Source: Mycobacteriales bacterium
GTDB lineage: Bacteria; Actinomycetota; Actinomycetes; Mycobacteriales; SCTD01
NCBI GenBank assembly: GCA_030447385.1
Contig: JAUJOY010000004.1
Coordinates: 229,150-293,149, forward strand
Reading direction: 5' to 3'
Length of the DNA stretch: 64,000 nt
Shown: piece by piece, positions 47,047-56,857 of the stretch
Layout: each line of letters starts with the position of its first letter
How positions within the stretch are numbered: position 1 is the stretch's first letter
Position numbers and translations under genes: made by a program
Notes under the pieces: model-generated
What the model was told of the DNA's origin: nothing
Database searches by the model: none
The model's input: only the letters and a program-made list of their open reading frames with translations

Positions 47047-47958
47047 ATGGGGTGGGAGCTGGCCGCGGGCCTGAACGTGCTGATTGCAACCTGCTACGTC
47101 CTGATCTCCTCGCTGATCCTGCTCGGACTGATCCGTACGCGGCAGCTGGCGACCAACCCGCTTGCCGTGGCGACGTCCGCGATCTTCACCACCTGCGCGG
47201 TGCACCACGGCCACCACGCGGCCCACCTGCTTCTGGCCTTCGGCGACGCCGGCCATGCCGAGCAGCTGGACGCGGTGCGGGCGGTCTTCGGCGAGTGGCA
47301 CACCGTCCTGATCGACGGCATCGGCGCGGCGGTTGCGGTGACCTACCTCGGGCTGCGGCACAGCTACAAGGCCCTGCTGAACACCCCGGCGATGTTCGAC
47401 GACGCCGTGCGGATCGCGGCGGAGCAGCAGCTGCGTCGGCTCGCGTACACCGACCTGCTCACCGGCATCCCGAACCGGGCCGCCTACCAGCAGTACGCGG
47501 ACGGCCTCCCGGTGGACGGGCGTCCGGTCGTCGTGCTGTTCCTCGATCTCGACAGCTTCAAGGGGGTCAACGACCGGCACGGCCACGACGCCGGGGACCG
47601 CCTCCTGCGGGAGGTGGCGCAGCGCATGGAAGCGATGCTGCGTCCGGACGAGGCGGTGTTCCGGCTGGGCGGGGACGAGTTCGTCCTCGTCGGCCTGGGC
47701 TACGACGACGCCGCCGCGGAGGAGCTGGTCGAGCGCACCCGCGCCGCCATCGGAGCGCCGATCGCGGTCCGGGACGGCGTCGTGAGCGTGGACGCCAGCA
47801 TCGGCGTCGCCGCCGGCACGGCCGACGACGGCATCGACCGCCTGCTGCGCGACGCCGACGCGGCGATGTACGCGATGAAGGGACACGGCCGGCAGATCCT
47901 TCTCCCGGTGGCCCGGTTCCCCGGCCCGCAGCCGGCGCAGGCCCCCGCCCGCAGCTGA
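47047..47958 (+). CDS. Membrane-associated GGDEF diguanylate cyclase
   Basis: YTDLLTGIPNRAAYQQ, VVLFLDLDSFKGVNDRHGHDAGDRLLREVAQR, VFRLGGDEFVLVG. Confidence 0.93.
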   Translation: MGWELAAGLNVLIATCYVLISSLILLGLIRTRQLATNPLAVATSAIFTTCAVHHGHHAAHLLLAFGDAGHAEQLDAVRAVFGEWHTVLIDGIGAAVAVTYLGLRHSYKALLNTPAMFDDAVRIAAEQQLRRLAYTDLLTGIPNRAAYQQYADGLPVDGRPVVVLFLDLDSFKGVNDRHGHDAGDRLLREVAQRMEAMLRPDEAVFRLGGDEFVLVGLGYDDAAAEELVERTRAAIGAPIAVRDGVVSVDASIGVAAGTADDGIDRLLRDADAAMYAMKGHGRQILLPVARFPGPQPAQAPARS

Positions 47959-47965
47959 CGGTGCG

Positions 47966-48733
47966 TCAGGACCCGAGCTGCACCAGCAGCGCGCGGTGGT
48001 CCGACACGGCCAGCTCCGGGTTCTCGACCGCAAGGACGCTCGGCAGGGAGCCCGAGGCCAGCACGTGGTCCAGCTGGATGCGTGGCTCCCATGCCGGATA
48101 GGTCACCGCCTGCGCCAGCGACCGCCACCGGCTCAGGACTCGCGGGAAGGGCGGGGGCATGTTCAGGTCACCCAGCAGGACTCGTGGCCCGGGGAGCCGG
48201 GCCAGGTCCGCGGTCAGCGTCCGGAGCTGGACGCCGTTCCACACGGGCACGAACGACAGGTGCGTGGTGGCCACCGTCACCACCCCGATCGGGGTCTCGA
48301 CCACCGCTGCAAGCCCCACCCGTGGCTCGTCCTTCAGCCAGATCACCTGCCGGCTGCCGGGCAGCACGACCGGCGAGCGCACCGACGCCGCCGCGAGCCG
48401 GGTGACGTGCCAGGACCGCACCGGCCAGCGCGACACCAGACCGATGCCGTACGCCGGCTCGGCGCCGTCGTCGTCGCTGTCCGTGCCGGCCCGCCAGTCG
48501 AAGCCGGGAGTGCCGATCAGCGCGGGGACGAACTTCCAGTAGGGCGCCTCCATGGCCTCGGCAACCGACCGGGTCAGGTCCGCGCTGTGCGAGCGTGGCT
48601 GCGCCCGGTCGACCTCCTGAAGGCCGACCACGTCCGCTCGCAGCTCCCACACCGCTTCGACAAGCCGGGCGGGGGTCACCGAGCCGTCCGCGAGGGACAT
48701 GCCGTTCAACAGGTTCAGGGTCGCCAGGCGCAC
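47966..48733 (-). CDS. Endonuclease/exonuclease/phosphatase family protein
   Basis: MRLATLNLLNGMS, VVGLQEVDRAQPRS, LLGDLNMPPP, IQLDHVLASG, VSDHRALLVQL. Confidence 0.92.
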   Translation of the reverse strand: MRLATLNLLNGMSLADGSVTPARLVEAVWELRADVVGLQEVDRAQPRSHSADLTRSVAEAMEAPYWKFVPALIGTPGFDWRAGTDSDDDGAEPAYGIGLVSRWPVRSWHVTRLAAASVRSPVVLPGSRQVIWLKDEPRVGLAAVVETPIGVVTVATTHLSFVPVWNGVQLRTLTADLARLPGPRVLLGDLNMPPPFPRVLSRWRSLAQAVTYPAWEPRIQLDHVLASGSLPSVLAVENPELAVSDHRALLVQLGS

Positions 48734-48742
48734 CCGGTGACG

Positions 48743-49810
48743 CTAGTGCAGGTCCCGGCGCTGGAAGAGCGCGACGCCCACGATCACCAGGACCGCGGTG
48801 ACGCCGCCGAGGACGGCCGCGCCGTGCAGGTTCGACAGCAGCACCTCCCGCCCGCTGTCGATGTACGCGCCGCGCTCGTCGACGTACCCCTCGTTGAACA
48901 GGTAGATCTTGTGCCCGCCGTTCAGCAGGAGCGCCGCCGCGTTGTCGGTCAGCAGCCACTCCTGCCAGGAGGGACGGAAGCCGCGTACGGCGCTCTCGAC
49001 GACGGCGAAGTAGACGAAGCCGACGCCCAGCGCCGCCGCTGTGTTGCGGACGAGGTTGGCGATCCCGAACCCCAGCAGGCCGGCGAAGACGGCCAGCGCG
49101 ATGGCCCGCCCCTGCTGGCCGAGCAGGTCGGGGTAGAAGTCCTTCGGCAGCCGGCCCGTCCGGCCGAGGGTGCGCGCCATGACGAGGGCGGTGCCCCACC
49201 ACAGCGCTTGGCTGATCAGGGCCAGCAGCGCGCAGGCGCCCACCAGCACGCCCAGCTTGACCCGCATCACCTTCAGCCGCCGGGGTTCCCAGAACAGCAG
49301 CGCCACCATCGAGCGGCTCGACCACTCGGCCCCGACATAGGTCGCCCCGATCACAAAGGCGAGCGCGGCCACGGCCACCGCCACCGCCACCGCGCCCGAC
49401 GGCAGGTCGCCGGCGAGGACGAACGGCCGCTTGTCCAGGAACTCCTCCACCGGGAAGCTCTCGGCGGTGGCCTGTGGCCCGCAGACCTCCTCGACGGGCA
49501 CGTCCGCCGGGAGGCCCTGGCTGAACGCCCCGGGATTGGTGAGGCACTGCTCGCGGAAGCGGTTCTGCTCCGCGACGATCTCGGCGACGTTGCGCTGGGC
49601 GGCCGCCAGCTGTTCCGGGGTGGTCTTGCTGAAGCCCTGCGTGGAGGCCAGGACGATCGCGAGGGCGTAGCCGAGCAGCGCGAGCAGCAGCAGGACCTGG
49701 AGGAAGCGGCGGGACCGGAAGCGGCGCAGCTCCGAGCGCAGCAGCGAGCCACGGGCCGTCGAAGGCGTGGGCGGCACGACGACGGCGGGCGGCGCCGCAA
49801 GGTCGGTCAC
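48743..49810 (-). CDS. ABC transporter permease
   Basis: Multi-TM protein translationally coupled (GTGA) to the ABC ATPase; GATYVGAEWSSRSMVALLFWEPRRLKVMRVKLGVLV typical of ABC-2-like permeases. Confidence 0.85.
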   Translation of the reverse strand: MTDLAAPPAVVVPPTPSTARGSLLRSELRRFRSRRFLQVLLLLALLGYALAIVLASTQGFSKTTPEQLAAAQRNVAEIVAEQNRFREQCLTNPGAFSQGLPADVPVEEVCGPQATAESFPVEEFLDKRPFVLAGDLPSGAVAVAVAVAALAFVIGATYVGAEWSSRSMVALLFWEPRRLKVMRVKLGVLVGACALLALISQALWWGTALVMARTLGRTGRLPKDFYPDLLGQQGRAIALAVFAGLLGFGIANLVRNTAAALGVGFVYFAVVESAVRGFRPSWQEWLLTDNAAALLLNGGHKIYLFNEGYVDERGAYIDSGREVLLSNLHGAAVLGGVTAVLVIVGVALFQRRDLH

Positions 49811-50721
49811 GGCTGGTCCTGCGTGAGCTCGAGGAAGATGCTCTCGAGGTCGGCGGCGACCGGCGAGAGCTCGGTCAGGTAGAGCCGCTGGCGCACCAGC
49901 GCGCGGGTGATGTCGGCCGGGTCCGTGACCCCCCGCACCCGAAGGCCGTCCCCGTCCGCGCTGACCGAGAAGCCCGCCTCGTCGAGAACCTCCTGCGCAC
50001 GGCGCTGGTCCGGCACGCGCACGCGCATCTCCGCGCCCCCGCCGCCGGCCAGGACGGAGTGCACGGGTCCGGCGGCGACGCACCTGCCCCGGGCCAGGAT
50101 CGTCACCGAGTCGCAGACCTGCTGCACCTCGGCCAGCAGGTGGCTGGACAGGAAGACCGTCGTCCGCCCGTCGCGGCCGAGCCGCTGGATCAGCTCACGG
50201 ACCTCCCGGATCCCCGCCGGGTCCAGCCCGTTGCTGGGCTCGTCGAGGATGAGCAGCCGGGGCTGCTTGAGCAGCGCCGCGGCGATGCCCAGGCGCTGCT
50301 TCATGCCGAGCGAGTAGCCCTTGAACCGGTCGTCGCCCCGGTCCCGCAGACCCACGAGCTCCAGGCACTCCTCGACGCGCAGCCGTGAGCTCCCCGCGAC
50401 GTCCGCGAGCAGCCGCAGGTTCAGCCGGCCGGTGAAGTTCGGGAAGAACAAGGGCGTCTCCACCAGCGCCCCGACCTGGCTGATGACGGCCGGAAGAGCC
50501 TGCGGCACAGGCTGGCCGAACAGGCGCAGCGAACCGGAGTCCGGACGCACCAGGCCGAGCAGCATCCGGATCGTCGTGGTCTTGCCCGAGCCGTTGGGGC
50601 CGAGGAAGCCGTGCACGCCGGCGTCCTCCACCACCAGGTCCAGGCTGCTGAGCGCGCGTTCCGGCGGCCGGCCCCTGCGTCGATAGCTCTTCTGGGCCCC
50701 CGTCACCTCGATGACCGTCAT
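49807..50721 (-). CDS. ABC transporter ATP-binding protein
   Basis: GFLGPNGSGKTTTIRMLLGLVRPDSG, YSLGMKQRLGIAAALLKQPRLLILDEPSNGLDPAGI. Confidence 0.96.
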   Translation of the reverse strand: MTVIEVTGAQKSYRRRGRPPERALSSLDLVVEDAGVHGFLGPNGSGKTTTIRMLLGLVRPDSGSLRLFGQPVPQALPAVISQVGALVETPLFFPNFTGRLNLRLLADVAGSSRLRVEECLELVGLRDRGDDRFKGYSLGMKQRLGIAAALLKQPRLLILDEPSNGLDPAGIREVRELIQRLGRDGRTTVFLSSHLLAEVQQVCDSVTILARGRCVAAGPVHSVLAGGGGAEMRVRVPDQRRAQEVLDEAGFSVSADGDGLRVRGVTDPADITRALVRQRLYLTELSPVAADLESIFLELTQDQP

Positions 50722-50801
50722 GCGCTTCGACTTCCCCCCGCAGTGCGGCGTCGCGGATCAGGACCGGCTGCACCGTGTCACACCGCAGGAGTGCTGCAGG
50801 C

Positions 50802-51071
50802 TCAACCGAGGAAGAACGCCGAGCCGGACTCGCTGCTGCGGGCGTCGAGCACCTGGTCGTTCAGCCGCACCGCCGCGACCGGGTCGAGGAAGACCCTCGC
50901 CCGGGGGTCGTCCAGGACGAGGTCGTCGGGATCGGGATGCTCGGCGAGAGTCATCTGCAGGCCCGGCGTGTCGAAGGGCTTCGCGATGCGCAGCGCCAGG
51001 TCGCCCGAGGCACCTGACTGCTCGCGCAGCCGTGCGATCATCGCCGCCGCCGAGTCGGTCAGGGTGAGCAT
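50802..51071 (-). CDS. HesB/IscA-like fold protein without cysteines
   Basis: MLTLTDSAAAMIARLREQSGASGDLALRIAKPFDTPGLQMTLAEHPDPDDLVLDDPRARVFLDPVAAVRLNDQVLDARSSESGSAFFLG. Confidence 0.72.
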   Translation of the reverse strand: MLTLTDSAAAMIARLREQSGASGDLALRIAKPFDTPGLQMTLAEHPDPDDLVLDDPRARVFLDPVAAVRLNDQVLDARSSESGSAFFLG

Positions 51072-51181
51072 GGGCGCCTCCGGAGGGGACGAGGGGAGGA
51101 CCTTCGTCACCCTCGTCGGGTCCGGCGCGGGCGTCAAGGCCTTCCGCGGCCGGGTACGGGCTCGCGGGCGACAATGTCGGG

Positions 51182-52864
51182 ATGTCGAGGCTTGCTGCTG
51201 GTCCCGGGTCGGGCACGCACGAGGTGGTCAACCAGCCGCCGCCGCTCGTCGGGCACGACGTGGCGGCCGACCCGGCCCTGCTCGAAGGGCTGGAGCGCGA
51301 AGGTGCCGGCTGGCACGCGGGAGACCTGCACCGCCTCGGGCGGCTGGCGGGCAGCGAACGGGCGCAGCGCTGGGCGGAGCAGGCCAACGCCTGCCCGCCG
51401 GTGCTGCGAACGCACGACCGCTACGGCTCCCGCATCGACGAGGTCGAGTTCCATCCGGCCTGGCACTCGCTGCTCGAGGTGGCTGTCGAGGAGGGGCTCG
51501 CCGGAGCCGCCTGGTCCGATCCCCGCCCGGGTGCCCACGTGGCCCGGGCGGCGGGCTTCTACGTCTGGGGTCAGGTGGAGGCCGGCCATGGCTGCCCGGT
51601 CTCCATGACCTACGCCGCGGTGCCGGCGCTGCGCAGGGCGCCTGCCCTGTCGGCGGTGTACGAGCCGCTGCTCACCAGCCGGGTCTACGAGCCGGGCCTG
51701 CGCCCCCCGACGGACAAGCGCGGCCTCCTCGCCGGGATGGGGATGACCGAGAAGCAGGGGGGCTCGGACGTCCGCGGCAGCACCACGACCGCCGAGCCCG
51801 CGGCCGACGGCACCTGGCTGCTGCGGGGGCACAAGTGGTTCACCAGCGCCCCGATGAGCGACCTGTTCCTGGTCCTCGCGCAGGTGGCCACGGGAGCGGG
51901 GGAGCAGCGCCTGTCGTGCTTCCTCGTCCCGCGGGTGCTGCCGGACGGGAGCCGCAATCCCTTCCGGATCCAGCGGCTCAAGGACAAGCTCGGCAACCGC
52001 AGCAACGCCTCGTCGGAGCCGGAGTTCGACGGCACCGTGGGCTGGCTGGTCGGTGAGGAGGGGCGGGGTGTGCGCACCATCGTGGAGATGGTGGCGACAA
52101 CGCGGCTGGACTGCGTGGTCGGCAGCGCCGCCGGGATGCGAGCGGCGGTCGTCCAGGCCATCCACCACGCGCGTCACCGCGACGCGTTCGGCAGCCGGCT
52201 GGTCGACAAGCCGCTGATGCGAAACGTGCTCGCCGACCTCACCCTCGAGAGCGAGGCCGCGTCCATGCTCATGCTGCGCCTCGCCGGGGCCGTCGACCGG
52301 GCGCAGCGCGGTTCCGCCGATGAGCGGGCGTTCGCCCGGATCGCGACTCCTGTCGGCAAGTACTGGGTCTGCAAGCGGGCGCCGGCGGTCGCCGCCGAGG
52401 CGCTGGAGTGCCTCGGCGGCAACGGCTACGTCGAGGAGTCGGGCATGCCGCGCCTCTATCGCGAGGCGCCGCTCAACTCGCTGTGGGAGGGCTCGGGCAA
52501 CGTCATCGCGCTGGACGTCCTGCGCGCCATGACCAGGGAGCCGGCTGCTGTCGACGCCTTCTTCGCCGAGGTGGACCGGGCGCGCGGCGCCGACCCGCGC
52601 CTCGACGACGCGGTCCTCGGACTGCGCGCCGGGCTGGCGGAGCGGGACGACCTGGAGGCCCGCGCCCGGCGGCTGGTGGAGCGGATGGCGCTGGTGCTGC
52701 AGGGCTCGCTGCTCGTACGCCATGCGCCGCCGGCCGTCGCCGACGCGTTCTGCGCCAGCCGGCTGGCCGGCAACTGGGGGCACGCGTTCGGCACCCTGCC
52801 CGCGGTGGCCGACACGGGGGCGATCCTCGCCCGCGCGTGCCTCGAGGATCCGCCTACTTCGTGA
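51182..52864 (+). CDS. AidB-like acyl-CoA dehydrogenase family protein
   Basis: EVVNQPPPLVGHDVAADPALLEGLEREGA, GMTEKQGGSDVRGSTTTAEP, CLGGNGYVEESGMPRLYREAPLNSLWEGSGNVIALDVLRAM. Confidence 0.92.
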   Translation: MSRLAAGPGSGTHEVVNQPPPLVGHDVAADPALLEGLEREGAGWHAGDLHRLGRLAGSERAQRWAEQANACPPVLRTHDRYGSRIDEVEFHPAWHSLLEVAVEEGLAGAAWSDPRPGAHVARAAGFYVWGQVEAGHGCPVSMTYAAVPALRRAPALSAVYEPLLTSRVYEPGLRPPTDKRGLLAGMGMTEKQGGSDVRGSTTTAEPAADGTWLLRGHKWFTSAPMSDLFLVLAQVATGAGEQRLSCFLVPRVLPDGSRNPFRIQRLKDKLGNRSNASSEPEFDGTVGWLVGEEGRGVRTIVEMVATTRLDCVVGSAAGMRAAVVQAIHHARHRDAFGSRLVDKPLMRNVLADLTLESEAASMLMLRLAGAVDRAQRGSADERAFARIATPVGKYWVCKRAPAVAAEALECLGGNGYVEESGMPRLYREAPLNSLWEGSGNVIALDVLRAMTREPAAVDAFFAEVDRARGADPRLDDAVLGLRAGLAERDDLEARARRLVERMALVLQGSLLVRHAPPAVADAFCASRLAGNWGHAFGTLPAVADTGAILARACLEDPPTS

Positions 52865-53069
52865 GGTGCACCATCGCCTGCGCGGCGAGGAAGTACCTGT
52901 TCTTGCCGAGATCGGACACCGTACGGATGCGGAAGGCCTTGCGCAGAGCCTCGGCGTCCTCCTCGGTGACCCCGGTCAGGGCGCTCACCGGCGCTGCCAG
53001 GACCTCCTCGAGGGTGGACGACTCGTAGGCCTGATCGAGGTACTTGGACAGGTCGACGGAGACGGTCAC
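52854..53069 (-). CDS. Small hypothetical protein, possible helix-hairpin-helix-like segment
   Basis: VTVSVDLSKYLDQAYESSTLEEVLAAPVSALTGVTEEDAEALRKAFRIRTVSDLGKNRYFLAAQAMVHLTK (71 aa). Confidence 0.72.
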   Translation of the reverse strand: MTVSVDLSKYLDQAYESSTLEEVLAAPVSALTGVTEEDAEALRKAFRIRTVSDLGKNRYFLAAQAMVHLTK

Positions 53070-53213
53070 GTGGAGCTCCTCGCTGACCGGCAGGGTGCAC
53101 GGCCGACATGAACCCTGACGCAGTCGCGCCGCCCGCGCCAGAGCACCCAGCGCGGTCGCTGGGCAGGTGAGGACTGAGCGGCGACGGGGATCCGGGCGTA
53201 CTAGCGTCGGACT

Positions 53214-54569
53214 GTGCCGCCTGCCTCCCGTACACCGTCCGCCGTCCGCCCCCGCCGCGCCGCTTCCAAGGCCCCGACCGGCGCTGCCCGGCCGTCCTAC
53301 CTGGTCGAGCGGGCCACCCTCGGCAACGGCCTGCGGGTCGTCGTCAGCGGCGACCCCTCGAGCCCCGTGGTCGCGGTCGCCGTCTACTACGACGTCGGGA
53401 TGCGCAGCGAGCCGCAAGGGCGCACCGGCTTCGCGCACCTGTTCGAGCACCTGATGTTCCAGGGCTCGGCGAGCCTGGGCAAGACCGAGCACTTCACCTA
53501 CGTGCAGGGCAACGGCGGGACCCTCAACGGCTCCACGCACGTGGACTACACCAACTACTACGAGGTCATGCCGAGCAGCGCCACCGAGCTGGCGCTGTTC
53601 CTCGAGGCGGACCGGATGCGCAGCGTCGCGGTGACCCAGGAGAACCTGGACAACCAGATCGCCGTCGTGCAGAACGAGATCCGGGTCAACGTCCTCAACC
53701 AGCCCTACGGCGGCTTCCCCTGGCTGAAGATCCCGCCTGTGCTGTTCGGGCAGTTCGCCAACAGTCACAACGGCTACGGCGACTTCGTCGACCTGGAGAG
53801 CTCGACCCTGGAGGACGCCCGCGGCTTCTTCGAGCGCTACTACGCGCCGGGCAACGCGGTGCTGGTCGTGGCCGGCGACGTCGACCCGGCGCAGGTGCTC
53901 GCCTGGACCGAGCAGCACTTCGGCGACATCCCCGCCCGGGCGGTGCCCGATCGACCCTCCTTCGCCGAGCCGTGGCCGACGAAGGAGCGGCGGGACGTGG
54001 CGTACGACGAGCTCGCCCCGGCGCCCGCGGTGGCCCTCGCCTGGCGCGTGCCGGACCCGGCGGACCTGGCGACCTACCTGCCCTACATCGTGCTCGCCGA
54101 GGTCCTCACCGACGGCGACGCGTCTCGGCTGCAGGAGCGGATGCTGCTGAAGGACCGGTCGGCCACCAGCGTCGGCGGCTACCTCGGCCTGCTCGGCGAC
54201 CCGCTCGATGCGCGCGATCCGACGCCGTTCCTGCTGGAGGTGCACCACCCGCAGGAGACCTCCGTCGACACGGTGCTCACGGCGGTGGAGGAGGAGCTGA
54301 CGCGCCTGGCGAGCGAGGGCCTGAGCGCTCCTGAGCTCGACCGGACCGTCGCCCGCATGACGTCGCGCTACCTGCGCGAGGTCGACTCGGTGCTGGGCCG
54401 GGCCACGACGATGGCGGTGTTCGAGCAGCAGCGCGGGCGCGCCGAGCTCGTCAACGAGCTGCCCGACCTGCTGCGCCAGGTGAGCGCGGAGGCGGTGCAG
54501 GCGGCGGCCGCCACGCTGACCCCGCAGACCCGCACCGTGCTCGAGCTGCGCCCGGGGAAGGCGGCATGA
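53214..54569 (+). CDS. M16 family metallopeptidase (catalytic, HxxEH)
   Basis: RTGFAHLFEHLMFQGSASLGKTEHFTYVQGNGGTLNGSTHVDYTNYYEVMPS. Confidence 0.93.
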   Translation: MPPASRTPSAVRPRRAASKAPTGAARPSYLVERATLGNGLRVVVSGDPSSPVVAVAVYYDVGMRSEPQGRTGFAHLFEHLMFQGSASLGKTEHFTYVQGNGGTLNGSTHVDYTNYYEVMPSSATELALFLEADRMRSVAVTQENLDNQIAVVQNEIRVNVLNQPYGGFPWLKIPPVLFGQFANSHNGYGDFVDLESSTLEDARGFFERYYAPGNAVLVVAGDVDPAQVLAWTEQHFGDIPARAVPDRPSFAEPWPTKERRDVAYDELAPAPAVALAWRVPDPADLATYLPYIVLAEVLTDGDASRLQERMLLKDRSATSVGGYLGLLGDPLDARDPTPFLLEVHHPQETSVDTVLTAVEEELTRLASEGLSAPELDRTVARMTSRYLREVDSVLGRATTMAVFEQQRGRAELVNELPDLLRQVSAEAVQAAAATLTPQTRTVLELRPGKAA

Positions 54570-55951
54570 GCACCGCCCCGTCCTTCCAGCCGGCCGCAGC
54601 GGCCCCGGCCGCGCGCTCGGCTGCGCGGCCGATCCCCGCCCTGGGGGCGCCTCGCAAGGCCAGGCTGCCGAGCGTGGCGGACCGCACGCTCGACAACGGC
54701 CTCCGGGTGCTGGCCGTCCGTCGCCCCGGTGTCCCGCTGGCCGAGCTGCGGCTCCGGGTCCCCTTCGCGGCGCCGCCCGGCCGCGGCGGGCGGGCCCACA
54801 CCGCGCGGGCCCACCTCCTGGGCGACACGCTCCTGTCGGGCACGGACCGGCGTACGGCGGCTCAGCTGGCCGCCGACGTGCAGGCCGTCGGTGGGCAGCT
54901 GTCCTCGAGCACCGACGCCGACCGCCTCGGCATCGGGGGCTCGGTGCTCGTGTCCGGCCTGCCGGGCCTGCTCGAGATCCTCGGAGAGGTGCTCACCTCG
55001 GCGAGCTACCCGAAGCGCGAAGTGGTCGGCGAGCGGGACCGGCTCGTGCAGGAGCTCGCCATCCACCGCAGCCAGGCGTCCGTGGTGGCCCGGGAGGCGC
55101 TGATGGGGCGGCTCTACGGCGAGCACCCGTACGGCAGGGAGCTGCCCTCCGCGCAGGAGGTGCAGGCCGTCGCTCCGGGCCAGCTCCGCGCGCTGCACGC
55201 CCGCCGGCTGGCGCCCGCCGGCAGCATCCTGACGGTGGTGGGTGACCTGCAGCCCAGCAGGGCGATCGGGCTCGTGGAGAAGGCGCTCGCGGCGTGGACC
55301 GCCACCGGCGAGGCGGCGAGGACGCCGGCGCTGCCCCCGCCGGTGGACCGTCCGGCGCTGCTGCTCGACCGGCCCGGCGCGGTCCAGACGACCATCCGGA
55401 TGGGGGGCGTGGCGCCGTCGCGCAGCGATGCGGACTACGCCGCCTTCGGCCTGGTCAACCTGGTGTTCGGCGGCTACTTCTCCTCCCGCTGGGTGGCCAA
55501 CATCCGCGAGGACAAGGGCTACACCTACAGCCCGCACGCCCAGGTGGAGCACCCGCCGGCCGGCTCGCGGGTGAGCATCAGCGCGGACGTCTCCACCCCG
55601 ACGACCGCTGCTGCGCTGCTAGAGACGCTGTACGAGCTGGGGCGCGCGTCCCTGCTGCCGGTGTCGCAGGGCGAGCTGGACCAGGCCCGCCGCTACGCGA
55701 TCGGGTCGCTCGCGCTGAGCACCTCGACGCAGGCCGGGCTCGCCTCGACGCTCTCGCAGCTGGCGGGCAGCGGCCTCGGGGTCGACTGGCTGCGCGACTA
55801 CCCGGCGCAGCTGGCCGCGGTCACGGTCGAGGACGCCCTCGTCGCGGGAGGCCGCTACCTGGCGCCGAGCGCCTTGACGACGGTCCTGGTGGGAGACGTG
55901 GCGCAGGTGGAGCGGCCGCTGCGCGCGCTGGTCGACCTCGAGCTGGGGTGA
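54566..55951 (+). CDS. M16 family peptidase-like protein (no HxxEH)
   Basis: LDNGLRVLAVRRPGVPLAELRLRVPFAAPPGRGGRAHTARAHLLGDTLLSGTDRRTAAQLAADVQAVGGQLSSSTDAD; ATGA overlap with catalytic partner. Confidence 0.9.
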   Translation: MSTAPSFQPAAAAPAARSAARPIPALGAPRKARLPSVADRTLDNGLRVLAVRRPGVPLAELRLRVPFAAPPGRGGRAHTARAHLLGDTLLSGTDRRTAAQLAADVQAVGGQLSSSTDADRLGIGGSVLVSGLPGLLEILGEVLTSASYPKREVVGERDRLVQELAIHRSQASVVAREALMGRLYGEHPYGRELPSAQEVQAVAPGQLRALHARRLAPAGSILTVVGDLQPSRAIGLVEKALAAWTATGEAARTPALPPPVDRPALLLDRPGAVQTTIRMGGVAPSRSDADYAAFGLVNLVFGGYFSSRWVANIREDKGYTYSPHAQVEHPPAGSRVSISADVSTPTTAAALLETLYELGRASLLPVSQGELDQARRYAIGSLALSTSTQAGLASTLSQLAGSGLGVDWLRDYPAQLAAVTVEDALVAGGRYLAPSALTTVLVGDVAQVERPLRALVDLELG

Positions 55952-56829
55952 GCGGCACTCCGGCCCTCGCCCGGGCCGGGGCCGACCTCGACGCCGCCAC
56001 CCGGGACGACCCCGCTGCCCTGGCGCTGGCCTGGGAGCAGGCCCGGGTGCTGGTCGTGTCCGCCGGGCTGGTGGCCGTCCTCGACGACAGCCGGCCCCGG
56101 CTGCTGCTCGTGCCCGCCTCGCAGGCCCCCGAGGGGGAGCGGGTCTACCTCGGCCGCGACGCGGAGGGTCCGTTGTTCGCCGTCAGCGCGACCCTGCCGG
56201 ATCTGCCGGGGGTGCGCGTGGCGGGACTGCGCGACGTGGGCGCCCTGCTCGACGATCGTGACGCCGGGCTCCTCGCGCACGCGGTAGGGGTCACCAACTG
56301 GCACAGCGCCCACCCGCACTGCGCCCGGTGCGGCGCCCCCACCTTCCCGGTGCGTGGGGGAGCGGTCCGCCGGTGCACCGCCGACGGGAGTGAGCACTTC
56401 CCGCGTACCGACCCGGCGGTCATCATGCTCGTCCACGACGGCGCGGAGCGGTGCGTGCTCGGCCGCCAGGCCAGCTGGCCGGTCGGCCGCTTCTCCACCC
56501 TGGCCGGCTTCGTCGAGCCGGGGGAGAGTGCGGAGCGCGCGGTCGTGCGGGAGGTGGCCGAGGAGACGGGCGTGCAGGTGGAGGACGTCCGCTACGTCGC
56601 CAGCCAGCCGTGGCCCTTCCCGTCCAGCCTCATGCTGGGCTTCACCGCCCGGTGCGCCCCCGACGCGGAACCCCGTCCGGCCGACGGCGAGCTGGCCGAG
56701 GCCCGCTGGTTCTCCCGGGCCGAGCTGCGAGCAGCCGGGACGTGGAGCAGCGCCGGCTCCGGGCTGCAGACCCCCTCGAACGTGTCGATAGCGGCCCACC
56801 TGATCCGGTCCTGGCTGGACCAGGACTGA
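55948..56829 (+). CDS. nudC: NAD(+) diphosphatase (NUDIX)
   Basis: CARCGAPTFPVRGG zinc ribbon; GFVEPGESAERAVVREVAEETGVQVEDVRYVASQPWPFPSSLMLGF (SQPWPFPxS is a NudC hallmark). Confidence 0.95.
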   Translation: MSGTPALARAGADLDAATRDDPAALALAWEQARVLVVSAGLVAVLDDSRPRLLLVPASQAPEGERVYLGRDAEGPLFAVSATLPDLPGVRVAGLRDVGALLDDRDAGLLAHAVGVTNWHSAHPHCARCGAPTFPVRGGAVRRCTADGSEHFPRTDPAVIMLVHDGAERCVLGRQASWPVGRFSTLAGFVEPGESAERAVVREVAEETGVQVEDVRYVASQPWPFPSSLMLGFTARCAPDAEPRPADGELAEARWFSRAELRAAGTWSSAGSGLQTPSNVSIAAHLIRSWLDQD

Positions 56830-56857
56830 CGTGCGTGCGCAGGGGCAGGAAGGTCCC

